From positions 3,932,735 through 3,996,734 of the forward strand of contig JAHNZQ020000308.1 in assembly GCA_019155205.2 (NCBI GenBank): a DNA stretch of 64,000 nt, in the 5' to 3' direction. This DNA comes from Gracilaria vermiculophylla (taxonomy: Eukaryota > Rhodophyta > Florideophyceae > Gracilariales > Gracilariaceae). Shown piece after piece: positions 38,054 through 47,884 of this stretch. Within the stretch, counting starts at the first letter, position 1. Every line of letters begins with the position of its first letter. The position numbers and the translations under genes are program-made. Below the pieces are notes generated by a model that saw nothing but the letters and a program-made list of their open reading frames with translations, was not told the DNA's origin and did not search any database.

Positions 38054-39432
38054 TTAGCGAACGACATGAAGACTAAAGAGCCCGGCAGGTTCCCGCTGGC
38101 GTGAAAACCGTCGCTCTAGATCATCATGGTCTCTTCGTAAAGGCGATAAATTAAACGCTTGAGAATCCGGCACCGACGGATAGAGTTGTTGAGGACGAAC
38201 AATGTCTTGTGGTGTCATGAGCCTGGGGTGCTCTCTGAGAGACGTCGCTTGCAGTAAGTCAATTTCTTCAACGTCGGGGTTACCTTCGGTTTGGTATGTG
38301 AAAGCTGTGGTCGGGTAATCTCTAGTTCTGGCGCTATCAATGTCTTCGGATACAACTTTTCGGCGTTTTCGGGATCGGAGCACACCTTCTTCTTCACTGA
38401 CATTCATAACAAACAAAGGATACGCGAGTGCTTCAGCAGCAGTAGGGCGCTTCTCTGGATCAATTTCAAGCAAGTCGGATATAAGTTGTAGCGTCGGAGG
38501 ACTGGCGTCTCGGATTGCGGTTCGGAGAGATGAGGTAGTAACTTTAGGAAGGCGAATCCTACGTTTCCGCATCATCGCTTCTCCTGCCCGCCAATCGACC
38601 ATCGACGGGTGGCCTCTCAGAGCTATGATTCGGGCTAGCTGTTCTTCTTCGTTGTTTCCAGGGAATAAGGGGTCTCCAAGGCGAATCATCTCAGCCATAA
38701 CTGTACCTATTGCCCACATATCACTGGGGTAGCTATAATTTGACATGCGCAATAGAATTTCCGGGCTTCGATACCATCTTGTCGCCACATATGTTGTGTG
38801 TGGACGAGTGTTGTTCGGACTCAGTTTCTTTGAGAGACCAAGATCGGCGAGTTTCACTCTGATGCCACCGTCCGATCGAATAGATTCCAACAGTATGTTC
38901 TCTGGCTTGATATCCCGATGCAAGTATTGCTGACCGTGCATATAGCTCGCGGCTTGCAGGAGTTGATAAAAAACAGATCGCACTTGCCTCTCTGAAAATG
39001 GCTTCTCACGCCTCCGGGAAAGACTTTCAAGGTTTCCACCAAGCACCAACTCGAAAACCATGTGGACATAGCCCTTTCGATCCAAAATTAGCTCTTTGCA
39101 TCCTACAATATTTGGATGAGAAAGAGAACGAAGAGCCTGTTGAAAGTCAGATCGATAATTGAAGTGTTATAAAGACTTTCCTGGTTCGTTGGGGATGGGG
39201 AACTCACCTTAATTTCAGGAAGCTCCATCATGGCATTAATATCTTTGCATTTGTCTTTGAGAGTTTTGATTGCCACCTACGGCATCACGAAATGTTTCAT
39301 TAGTTGAGCTTGCCATGGAACAATATCAAGACGTTCAAAACTCACTTTGTCACCTGATTCGCGATGAGTTGCTTGACACACCGTGCCAAAGGCTCCTTCA
39401 CCGAGAGGTGTACCGATGCGGTATCTTTGCAT
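38054..39432 (-). CDS. CMGC protein kinase, RCK/MAK-like, three exons (412 aa)
   Basis: Exons are 39346-39432, 39208-39276 and 38054-39136, with introns of 69 and 71 bp (GTGAGT..TAG and GTGAGT..CAG), both in phase 0. The join gives a complete kinase domain: the Gly-rich loop GEGAFGTV (residue 11 on), Lys33 in VAIK, an alpha-C Glu in ELPEIKALR, catalytic HRDIKPEN (Asp127), the metal-binding ADLG, an activation loop with TTY then VATRWYRSPE, and a CMGC insert with GDPLFPGNNEEEQL. The TxY loop and alpha-C sequence point to the RCK family (MAK, ICK, MOK). DLG replaces DFG and TTY replaces the usual TDY or TEY. A basic SRKRRKVV about 245 residues into exon 3 could be a nuclear signal. The C-terminal 110 residues are unstructured. 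Confidence 0.9.
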
Positions 39433-40173
39433 TATTCAAGAAAAAACTCTCCGGGACTGATTACGGAGTATAGTGGAAATGGATTTCATGATCTTTAACC
39501 GCTCGAAGCTCTTATCACTTGTCTTCTTTGAAAATGCGACGACACTCTGTTTTCGTTTTGGAAAACGAAACAAACTTACCCCTTTTGCGTACGACGAGAA
39601 CTTGTTTTCGTTTCGCGGTAAAATATGTTTGAGAAGACATTATCTGACGCATACAAGTACGTGTAGTGTTTTTTTACGTGCAAGACAGCTCATTAGCTTG
39701 CTACGCCTTAAACAAGTTACTTTGACGAATCTTCCCTGTCTATTAAGAACAGAAGAGCGGTCTGTTGCCGCTCATCAATGTAGCCCTACATTTCATTCAC
39801 AGACAACGCTCGTCACTCAAACAATCCCAAATACCATTGAGGTTCGCGGTTCACGAGCCGCAGCTCTGATGCTTGCGTTTGTAAGTTACATACTCAAGGG
39901 TAGACCCAGCGGTGTAGGAGGTCTGCTCCAACAAAAAACTGGGGAAAAAATACGAACGATCGCAACTCAAAATTCTTTCTTACAAATCCCTGACAACAGT
40001 AAGATTAACGGATCAACATCATGCTCTTGATCGGGCATGCTTCGATAATTGCCGAAGTACGACCCAGAGAAATCGTCGTGGAGCTGGAGTCACGAAACAT
40101 TTCATTCGTCGTGTTTGCGCGGTACTTCACCGAGAACCTGTGGTAGCGGTATACTCCTTAACAGTTCTCAAGC
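39433..40173. promoter_or_regulatory. Divergent spacer between the kinase and RPB8 genes
   Basis: About 740 bp contain both promoters. At 39551-39570 a near-perfect palindrome (TTTCGTTTT, 2-bp centre, AAAACGAAA) is followed by another TTTTCGTTTCGCGG at about 39605. A 185-codon plus-strand frame (39473-40030) covers most of the spacer, but it shows no motif and overlaps the presumed promoters, so I do not call it. Confidence 0.4.
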
Positions 40174-40861
40174 ATGGCTGGAATTATCTTTTCGGATTCA
40201 TTCAACATATGGCGCTTAGATTGGGATGAAAAGACAAAATCTGTTGCTAAAAAGTTCGACAAAGGTACGTGCAAACTACGAAAACAACACAGGCCTTTCA
40301 AAATATCACAACAGCTTGCACTTTACTGACCTCAATTCATTCCATCTCGCGTATCTTGAAGTGTCAAGAATTGAAGGCAAGAGCGAGGCATACGAAACGG
40401 AAGTGACACTCGATGTAAATACTGAAGTATATCCGATGGGGGTGGGCGAAACTATCGAAATGCTCATAACGGAGCGCTTGGAAGAAGGCCCGCCGAACCC
40501 TGATGAAACAAAAGGATACAATCCAATAAAGCCTCTTGGAGATCGCGCAAATATGTACGATTACATCATGCGAGGCAAGATATTCAAGTACACGGAGGAC
40601 ATGCAAAGAGCGTAAGTTGTGATACATTCCTGGAAGTGTGCGTCAAAGACAGGGCCAAGATTGAGTCGCACATCATTTTAGACCACTATGACGATGAATA
40701 TTTGCTAACCGTAGCTCCATCACTGCATGATTCGCAATGCAAGTGATATATACTTTTCTTTTGGTGGCTTGTTAATGAAATTGCACGGCGAGTCAAACAT
40801 TCTGCTTTCCCACATCTTTCAAGTGGATGCAGATGTATACCTATTCATAAGGAAAAAGTAG
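40174..40861 (+). CDS. RPB8: RNA polymerase subunit RPB8 (RPABC3), three exons, 152 aa
   Basis: RPB8 is shared by nuclear RNA polymerases I, II and III. Exons are 40174-40264, 40362-40611 and 40744-40861, with introns of 97 bp (GTACGT..AAG) and 132 bp (GTAAGT..AAG, branch TGCTAACC). The joined protein begins MAGIIFSDSFNI, near-identical to the human start MAGILFEDIFDV. It continues KKFDKVSRIEG, LDVNTEVYPM, then GYNPIKPLGDRANMYDYIMRGKIF. Exon 3 gives YFSFGGLLMKLHG and VDADVYLFIRKK, the conserved C-terminal strands. The total coding length is divisible by three, and both junctions fall where the family alignment is continuous. This is a strong spliced model. Confidence 0.95.
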
Positions 40862-41057
40862 TCGGATGCTGAAGATTTATGGAATCAGTTTAACTTTCTT
40901 TTCTTTGAAAAAAAGAAGGGTGCTACACGAAACAAACAGCGAAGTGGTCTGCAGTCTAGATTTTTAAATCCCGTTGGTACGAAATGGAAGGGGTGCGAAC
41001 CGGCGATCTATGACCTGGGGTATCTCATGCGCAGCAATTGGTGCAATAATCAGTTCC

Positions 41058-41663
41058 TTAACCGTAATTGAGACGGAAAATATCATTGGAGACCCAAAAG
41101 TTCTGGGCCTCGCCTGGCACAGGTAGCAAGTAAAAGCATTGTGCGAATTTCATCGGATTCTGTTCATTATCAAGTATCAGATTCCCGCTGACAGATATTA
41201 TGATTCCATTTGGCTGCACAAAACCGGTTGGTTGACAGTCCATCGAGGTAATCTGGTGACGAACCTTCTGAAGCGGTAGATTCTACGAGCATTGGATACG
41301 CACCAAAGTTAGAAAACAGCCCCACCACAAATTAAACAGATGAACTTAGATTCATCCTCACACGAGAAAGTGGACATGCTATCACTTACGGTTAATTTCT
41401 TGATAATGTTTTCCGGACCGAGGCAAGTCTCTCCTTCGAACGTCAGAATACTGGGTTCCCTCTGCATCTCGCGTAAAAAACGAAAGTGATGTGAAAACAT
41501 TAGATTCTCATGTGGCGGAGGTCAATCGTGAAAAAACGACTGCTTGATGGATTTGATCGTCGCGACTTACATAAAGCGACCGTAGATTCTCCCGGTTAGT
41601 ATCAAAAATATTGTAGTAATGGTTGACAAAAGCCTTTCCAATATTTTCGACTTCCATGGTCAT
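41058..41663 (-). CDS. NTF2: Nuclear transport factor 2 (NTF2), three exons, 129 aa
   Basis: NTF2 carries RanGDP into the nucleus. Exons are 41571-41663, 41390-41461 and 41058-41282; introns are 109 bp and 107 bp, with GTAAGT donors, CAG and TAG acceptors and a TTCTAAC branch. The protein reads IGKAFVNHYYNIFDTNRENL, LYREPSILTFEGE, LGPENIIKKLT, LPLQKVRHQITSMDCQPT, then NGIIISVSGNLILDNEQNP, FAQCFYLLP and NDIFRLNYG, matching NTF2 along its full length. The acceptor at 41462 (ATGCAG) was chosen over GCGAG nine bases earlier because it restores the family's LYR-PS-LTFEG strand. Starts at 41663 and 41657 are both possible. The gene converges with RPB8. Confidence 0.95.
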
Positions 41664-41800
41664 CTTTGATATTCTTAGTGACCAAGGAAAACCAGGCACA
41701 GAATTGCCTTGCAGCGAGGAGCGTTATCGATCGGAAAAGGGAGCGAGCGGGAAGCGCGTGATTCCGCTGAGACAAAATACTGTCTTCTCTAGCTAGCTCT

Positions 41801-42123
41801 TTACCCAGGTTCCATGGCGACACGTGTGGGGAAAGCCCACGTTTGAGTCGCAACCCCCCATTCTTCAGAGTCAGACGCATCAGCATCTTTTTGAAGTGCA
41901 ATTTTTTTGAAAAGATCCTCTGCACGAATTCTGAAAGAGAGAAAAGTAGTCACTGCTGCCAGGGCCTGTACCCTTCGTAAGACAAAACGGAAAGTATTTG
42001 AACGGTGGGCTGAAAATTTTTCCATGGGCGGAACCACTGATCTGAACGGACCAGGTGCTCGGGGCTTGTGTTAGGATCAGCGACAGGGCCCGTGACTTTT
42101 GTTGCTGACCCTTTCGTGCACAT
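41801..42123 (-). CDS. Possible small gene upstream of NTF2, weak
   Basis: A minus-strand ATG at 42123 opens MCTKGSATKVTGPVADP. Joining GG/GTACAGG to a TCTCTTTCAG acceptor (41931-41971, only 41 bp) continues into AEDLFKKIALQKDADASDSE and SEEWGVATQTWAFPTR, then stops at 41801, in all 93 aa. The second half also lies in an unspliced 78-codon frame. The segment is coding-like in composition, but the intron is shorter than any other here and I recognise no family. Confidence 0.22.
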
Positions 42124-43707
42124 AATGTAGAATCAAGTGTGAAGGGCCGTTCTCTGCCTTCTTGCATCAGATATCCGATGAAGATTTGAGAAACGCTCAA
42201 AATGGTCAATGGTGCAGTGTTGGAAAAACGCAAACATACTGTATACAAAAAAGTGAATCATACAAGCGATATTTGTGGTGTTGTGTGCCTTTTACAGCAA
42301 ACACAACATTTCCTATTCGATGAGAATAATGATCGAAAACTTTGGATAAACCCTGGAGGAATCGTGAACCAGTCAGGTGAATAATGCTGGCCACCCAAGA
42401 AGTGTTCATAAAACTGAACAGTTGCTTCTGCACGAAACGCGATCGATTCCGCATTTGTCGCCGAGCGCTAAAACTGTTGGTTCCTGGATATGAATTCTAG
42501 CGTTGTACGAACGTAGCATTGGACATAGCTCTCAACAAATCGCAGTATTGGCAAAGCGCGGCAAAAATGAACTCAATGTATTTCGACAATCTTCTGGGCT
42601 GCGGCTTGCATACATACTACGAAGAGAACAAAGTGTAGAGGGCGAGAAGTTCGAAGCAATTCTGCTCAGAATACAGTAGAACTACCACCATAGTTCTCAA
42701 GCCTTGTGGAGCAAAGAGCTGGTTCACATCATCACTGCGATTGACCTGTACTTGTAAATGCGTGCAGAGATGCTCTGCAGCTTTGGTTGTGAATTTGGAA
42801 TATGATAGCCTGCTATGGAGCAGAACAATTACAGCAGAATGCGAGCAGTACATGCCTTGCCTCATTCGTGTTTCAGATTCCAGCTTGTAGATTATCGTGA
42901 ATGTACTTTAGCCAGAATATGCAAATCTGGGCGTCTACTGAAATTACAAAACATCAGTATCAAAGGCACAACGCGTCACGGTGTGGCTAACTTTTGAGAG
43001 TTAGTGCTTCCGATTTGCCCTAAGGTCTCGCTCCATTGAGCAGAACTTCTCCAACACAAATGCCCTCTTCTACACCATGCAACGTCCAGAACTGAGTATT
43101 ACATTCGGTTTATTCAGCTTTTCATGTTAAGTACTTGCACGCATTAGCTAATGTTTCCTTTTCATTGCGTAACTTACCTTAACTACCTCGATATTGAATA
43201 ACAATCAGGGTGGCTTTCGAGTGTCTTTGCTTTTCAGAACTACGCCTCGAATCGCAACATCAGAAACGCACGAAGTAGGTGCTTGATGTTAATGATTTCA
43301 GTTGACGCCCACTTCAGAGCGACGTACTTCATGAGTCAAGTAATGTACAGACTGTTTCAAAAACATACGACATGCTGTGAAATCTCAAAAAACTACCAAA
43401 TGTGCACTTTACGCCTACAAAAATAGGTTTCAGAAAAAAGTAAAGTCAAAAAACCGTTTCAAAAACATATGATCAGCAATAACAAATCTCTACTGCGCGA
43501 CGCTCAATGGTTTATTTTGCATTGTTTTTGATGTTTAACGCTAATGAAACGTTTTGGCATCGAATTGATGTACTTTTCCGCAGTTGAAACTGTTATAGAT
43601 TTCCAGCAATTTTTAATACAGTTTTTGAGTTCAAAAACTGTCTAAAAATGCCTTTCATGCGCATAAACCATCCTCGCCAGCAGTCTTCAAACGTTTTCAA
43701 TTGGGTT
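42124..43707. other. Intergenic, increasingly AT-rich, no gene seen
   Basis: Short frames only. Two copies of GTTTCAAAAACATA lie at 43354 and 43456, and a 22-bp palindrome (CAGTTTTTGA, GT, TCAAAAACTG) at 43619-43640. This may be mobile-element debris next to the assembly gap. Confidence 0.5.
43619..43640. repeat. Perfect 10-bp inverted repeat with 2-bp centre
   Basis: CAGTTTTTGA and its reverse complement are separated by GT; a possible hairpin or protein-binding palindrome. Confidence 0.85.
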
Positions 43708-43807
43708 NNNNNNNNNNNNNNNNNNNNNNNNNNNNNNNNNNNNNNNNNNNNNNNNNNNNNNNNNNNNNNNNNNNNNNNNNNNNNNNNNNNNNNNNNNNNN
43801 NNNNNNN
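43708..43807. other. Assembly gap of exactly 100 N
   Basis: The round length suggests a scaffold gap of unknown true size. Anything bridging it is unseen. Confidence 0.99.
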
Positions 43808-45242
43808 TTGGAATGCTTTCAATCTACATAGTGCCACCTTGCTTGTTACTCCCTAATTGGTCGAGGGGGAATCTCAGTGACTTTAAATTTATGAACTACG
43901 TGTCATCTTTGTGTTTGTAATACTTTACGAGACCTTTTTTTTACGTGAGCATAGACAGGCTTGTGCTCACGTGTGTTTTTTGCGTCTATAAAGGTAGGTA
44001 CTTCTGTACACACCCATTGGCACCTGAAGTCCTCAAATCAGTTCGTCTTGTTTCACACCTTACTTGTTCCTTGCTGATAGAATGGAAAATAGTATTCTTA
44101 TTTCACGGTTTTCGCTCATTAATGCGTTTGAAAAGGGTCGTACTCAGCAATGTTTTGATTATTTAAAAGTGTAAAAACTGAGGCAACTCGTAGAAAACTT
44201 TTTTCTTTTGGTATATACTTAAACTATAGCCCAAATAATTTTATTCAATTGGAATTAAAACGTGACCTAAAAATCGGATTTGAAAGCAGAATAAACGTTT
44301 TTTTCTTGATCGAACACTGCAAGAAAGTTTCTTTAACAAAAAAAGAACACAGAATAAAACAAATGTGATACACGTCTTTGATAAACGAATCTTGAAAACG
44401 TAGCCCAAATGAATTAAAACACAGATATAATCAAAAATAAATTCTAGCATTAATTGGAAAATGTTGAGCTTTTTTTTTTAGTAGAATATGCAAAAAATGA
44501 TTTAAAAATTATAAAAAGGGTTATACAGTTTCTATGGTGGTCAACTACAGAACCTTCCTGAAAATAAAGTTTCAACCGTCAATATTATCAGCAAATATTT
44601 CCGTAAAGATGAATATGGAAGTCTAAAATTTCGCTGAAATGAATTAGATTCCAGCTAGTGTTTCAATTTTTTGAGAGGGTTTGATTCGATTGGCTTCTAT
44701 ATAATGCAGATGGTCTATTACATAAAGGGCAAGAAGCGATTCTTCAAGCTGCCAATGATATGCCACGACGCAACACGATAGCTGTTTAATAGAAATTTCT
44801 CGAACCCTTACATATTTATTTAGGCCGCTGCCGGATTTTCAAATGACGTTTTCAAATCATTTCCGATTTATTGATTCCACCGAATCCTCGATTTCGATTT
44901 CACATGTTCAAACTGTTCAGGTGAGCCTTCTCCGACCAGCCGTTCCCTGCACGTTATCTGGATAATCGGTTTTAACGAACCTTCGTCACAGTTCTCCTCA
45001 TAGGATACAAATATACTGCTTGTCGAAGGTTCACTGCTCACGCTTTTTCCTTAATGATGATACGTCTTCTGCCGCTCTGACTTGCGTCCCTACTATCTGG
45101 ACCAACTCCAACTCAACTGGAAATCTGTGGTGCAGTTCTAAAATCCTTGTATCGGACGTGTATGATACTTGGCAGTTAGAATAAAAGAGCAACCCTTCGA
45201 GCGCAGCGTTAAAAATTAGAATAGAACCAGTCACATACAACA
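43808..45242. other. AT-rich intergenic region, no gene seen
   Basis: From the gap to about 44900 the DNA is AT-rich with many A and T runs. The last 300 bp return to normal composition and should hold the PEX19 promoter. Confidence 0.5.
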
Positions 45243-46013
45243 ATGGACGATTCAGAGCTTGATGGTATTCTAGATAGCGCCTTAGAGGCGTTTGACACTG
45301 TTGAAGATGGTTCTCTCGTGTCTTCGAGAACGGCAGAACAGTCCGATGTTGAAGAAACGGTGCGAGATGCGGGTCTGGAACGAGAGATACAAGAAGAAAG
45401 TGGAACAAGGTCACCCGTCCAAACGGATGAAACAGGCAAAGCACTTGAACAAGCATTGAAGGCTCTCCGCGAATTAGGAGTTGGCGAAGATCAAGGAAGA
45501 GATCAAGTGAATGATGAGGACATGAAGTTGGTCGAAGAATTTATGACAAGTCTGTCATCGTCTCTGGGCAATGTGTCCCCACAGAACCAATTGGATGACC
45601 AACGACCCAACACTACCCAGACGAGCGAAGCTGGGCACGTCAACGGTGGACGGCCGGAAGTCGAAAAGCTGGTAGACACCATAGTCGGCCAGCTGCTTTC
45701 CGAAGATGTTTTGAAAGTGCCAATGATGCACATGCGGACTGCTTATGACGAGTGGCTCCCCAAAAATGTGGACTCCCTATCGGCCGAAGAGCGCGAGCGG
45801 TACACTAAACAGCAGCAATTAGTGCGGCAAATTTGCGTCAAGTATGAAGATAAAGCAGATTCCGCCGAGATCATGGAGTTGTTGTCTAAAATGCAAGATA
45901 CAGGACCTCCCCCGGAAGCAGTGTTAAAGAACCTCGATAGCTCATCGACAGGCTCACCGTCTTTCCAAGCCTCAGATGTTGAAAAGTTTGGTGAAATGTG
46001 TCCGATGCAGTAG
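45243..46013 (+). CDS. PEX19: Peroxisome biogenesis factor PEX19 (256 aa)
   Basis: PEX19 is the cytosolic chaperone and import receptor for peroxisomal membrane proteins. The N-terminal LDGILDSALEAFD matches the acidic amphipathic helix that docks to PEX3. The C-terminal helical domain (VDTIVGQLLSEDVLKVPMMHMRTAYDEWL, YTKQQQLVRQICVKYE, IMELLSKMQDTGPPPEAVLKNL) is the cargo-binding domain. The protein ends in Cys253-Pro-Met-Gln, a CaaX box whose final Gln favours farnesylation, as in other PEX19 proteins. It is a single exon of normal length. It shows that the organism has PEX3/PEX19-dependent peroxisomes. Confidence 0.95.
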   Translation: MDDSELDGILDSALEAFDTVEDGSLVSSRTAEQSDVEETVRDAGLEREIQEESGTRSPVQTDETGKALEQALKALRELGVGEDQGRDQVNDEDMKLVEEFMTSLSSSLGNVSPQNQLDDQRPNTTQTSEAGHVNGGRPEVEKLVDTIVGQLLSEDVLKVPMMHMRTAYDEWLPKNVDSLSAEERERYTKQQQLVRQICVKYEDKADSAEIMELLSKMQDTGPPPEAVLKNLDSSSTGSPSFQASDVEKFGEMCPMQ

Positions 46014-46418
46014 TCATCGCGGTCGTGCAAGAGTCTAGTCGTTTAGGCCCATGTTGCAAATTTTCGTTCACTCACGATGACCGTTTGGGTATGCATTGAA
46101 AGTTTGACGTATCGTTCACCGATACTGAGTTCTCGCGTAAGGTTAGGTAATGACAACCAATTTATTTCGGAGGCGATTGTGAAGACAAAGATTGCTCAAA
46201 TGCATATAGAGGCTTTCAGTAGCCGTTACGCGATAGACCAACTCGGACAAAATCGCGAGTTTTCCAACTCATGTGGAGAAACGGGGTTGGAAAGGGAATT
46301 CAAGGCCAGTCAGAAGAATATGGGGTCTTTCATAGGTTTTGGAAGGTGAGAAGTACCTATGTAGACTGGAGTTGGAAAGTGCACAATTACACACAGAGGG
46401 GGCGCGCATTTGTTGAAC
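46014..46418. other. Convergent 3' spacer between PEX19 and the ORANGE-like gene
   Basis: Four hundred bases between two stops; nothing recognisable. Confidence 0.5.
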
Positions 46419-47087
46419 TCAGACGTACGGAGGACCGTCCTGAAAGTAGTCGTCAATCGCTGTGTATACGTAGTCTTCGTATTGGGCTCGAATGGCGCGC
46501 TCATACGCCCATGGAATCAGACGACCATCACCGTCGCACTACAGCAGGCAAAATACGTTAGTATGACAAGCCATCAAACTGCGAGAAGCACAAGCTTTCA
46601 ACAACAAAAAAGATCTAATGAAGGCAAGTGCCATGAAGTAATGTAAACTTACGTGATTGCATAGAAGAAATCCCTTTTCATTGCATGTTGAACAACTCTT
46701 CTGTGATGCCGCGGCAGCAGCGGAAGGCAGAGAGCCAAGGGTGTAACAAGTGGCGCAAGGTAGCTTTCCGCTTCCTCTGCAGTACGGACACTGCTTTCGT
46801 TCTTTAACTTTATGGCGTCTGACTTCCAGTGTGATGATTGTGCCCATTACGCCGACGGTGCCACCTGCGAAAGCAGCGGTAATCTCATTGACTGTGGGTC
46901 CGATAACGACTCCTTTGAGACTGTTCAATAGCGCATAACCTGTTCCAACTGAGTTTGGATCGAACACAAGTGAAGGTGTGGCCGTGGTGCGAGTGTGCCG
47001 ACGCGGGCAACTATGGTGATGCTCGGGGCTCTTTCGCCTTGTCAACCAACTTGTGTGAGTGGGAGACACAAAGGATGGAACGCTCAT
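46419..47087 (-). CDS. ORANGE-like DnaJ zinc-finger membrane protein, two exons (184 aa)
   Basis: Exon 1 is 46653-47087 and exon 2 is 46419-46538; the 114-bp intron runs GTAAGT..TAG. After a transit-like N-terminus (MSVPSFVSPTHTSW) come two hydrophobic spans at about residues 50-88 (GVVIGPTVNEITAAFAGG, TVGVMGTIITLEV), then RRHKVKERKQ. Next is a DnaJ-type cysteine-rich domain: CPYCRGSG (Cys100), CATC, CSTCNEKG and CNHCDGDG. The fourth CxxC is completed only by splicing, which supports the intron. The order of two spans then CxxCxGxG repeats without a J-domain is that of ORANGE and ORANGE-like proteins, plastid holdases that stabilise phytoene synthase and affect chromoplast formation. BSD2/LQY1-type proteins are the alternative. 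The frame extends to 47285 upstream; the ATG at 47087 gives the better transit peptide. Confidence 0.82.
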
Positions 47088-47884
47088 CTTGCTCTTCGGC
47101 AGAAACTGGCGAGGAGAGGCGGTGCGAAAAGAAAGCTGAGGCTCGGGCACAGAGCAACGGGGCGAGCGCCGGAGGTGGAATGGAAGAGGGTCGTGCGGGT
47201 GAACCGTCGCGGACAAGAATGACGGAATGGGATCCGACAGCGGCGCAAATGGGGGACCGACCTGCATCTCGTACTGATGGTGCACATGCGACGCTCCAAA
47301 CGGGGGCCGCCCACCGCAGCGGTCTTCGGAAACGCCACCCCGCTTGACTCAACAAAAAAGGTTTCGTTTGGCGATTCACGGCGCGTCACCACATCGGCGC
47401 GGCGGCGTACCCGCAGCACGCGACAGCTGGTCCAGCCTGCTCCGCCGATTGGTGCCAAAAGAAGGCACGACGAACCACCACACGCCAAGTGTGAGCCGCC
47501 CCTCCGCTAACCACGCCACTGCGACAGAGCACCCAGCCGGAAGCCGCCAAGCGTTGCAAGCACGGCAACGCACTGCAGATATGGGCTCGATCTGCGAGCG
47601 CACGCGCGCACAATCGGACGGAGCTCAGCCATTGCGTTTCAAACTCTTTCCGATTTGGGCTATTCGGATGCGGAGCTGGCGTGGTCGTACGTGACACTGC
47701 AGCCCTTCAACGATTTCGCCACGCGTAGCGGTTCGCCTCTGGCACTTTGCCATCCCCCTACGCCGTCTGACACTTGAACAGCCCCCGCACCGCTCCCTGC
47801 CAGCCCTCTTCAGCGCTCGTCTGCCCTTCAGTTTCCGCCTCGACTTCCCCGTGCGTTTACCTTGGTACCGCACAGTTGCACACC
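47088..47884. promoter_or_regulatory. Divergent GC-rich spacer between the ORANGE-like and dehydrogenase genes
   Basis: About 800 bp of GC-rich DNA with overlapping Arg/Pro-rich frames in several phases; both promoters should be here. No specific site is identified. Confidence 0.45.

Noticed and set aside
39473..40030. 185-codon ORF between the kinase and RPB8 genes
   Set aside because: It fills a divergent promoter spacer, contains palindromic promoter-like DNA and shows no recognisable protein feature.
40985..41050. tRNA-like arm (minus-strand GGTTCGCACCCC) downstream of NTF2
   Set aside because: The putative T-loop has no matching 5-bp stem and I found no acceptor or D-arm partner.
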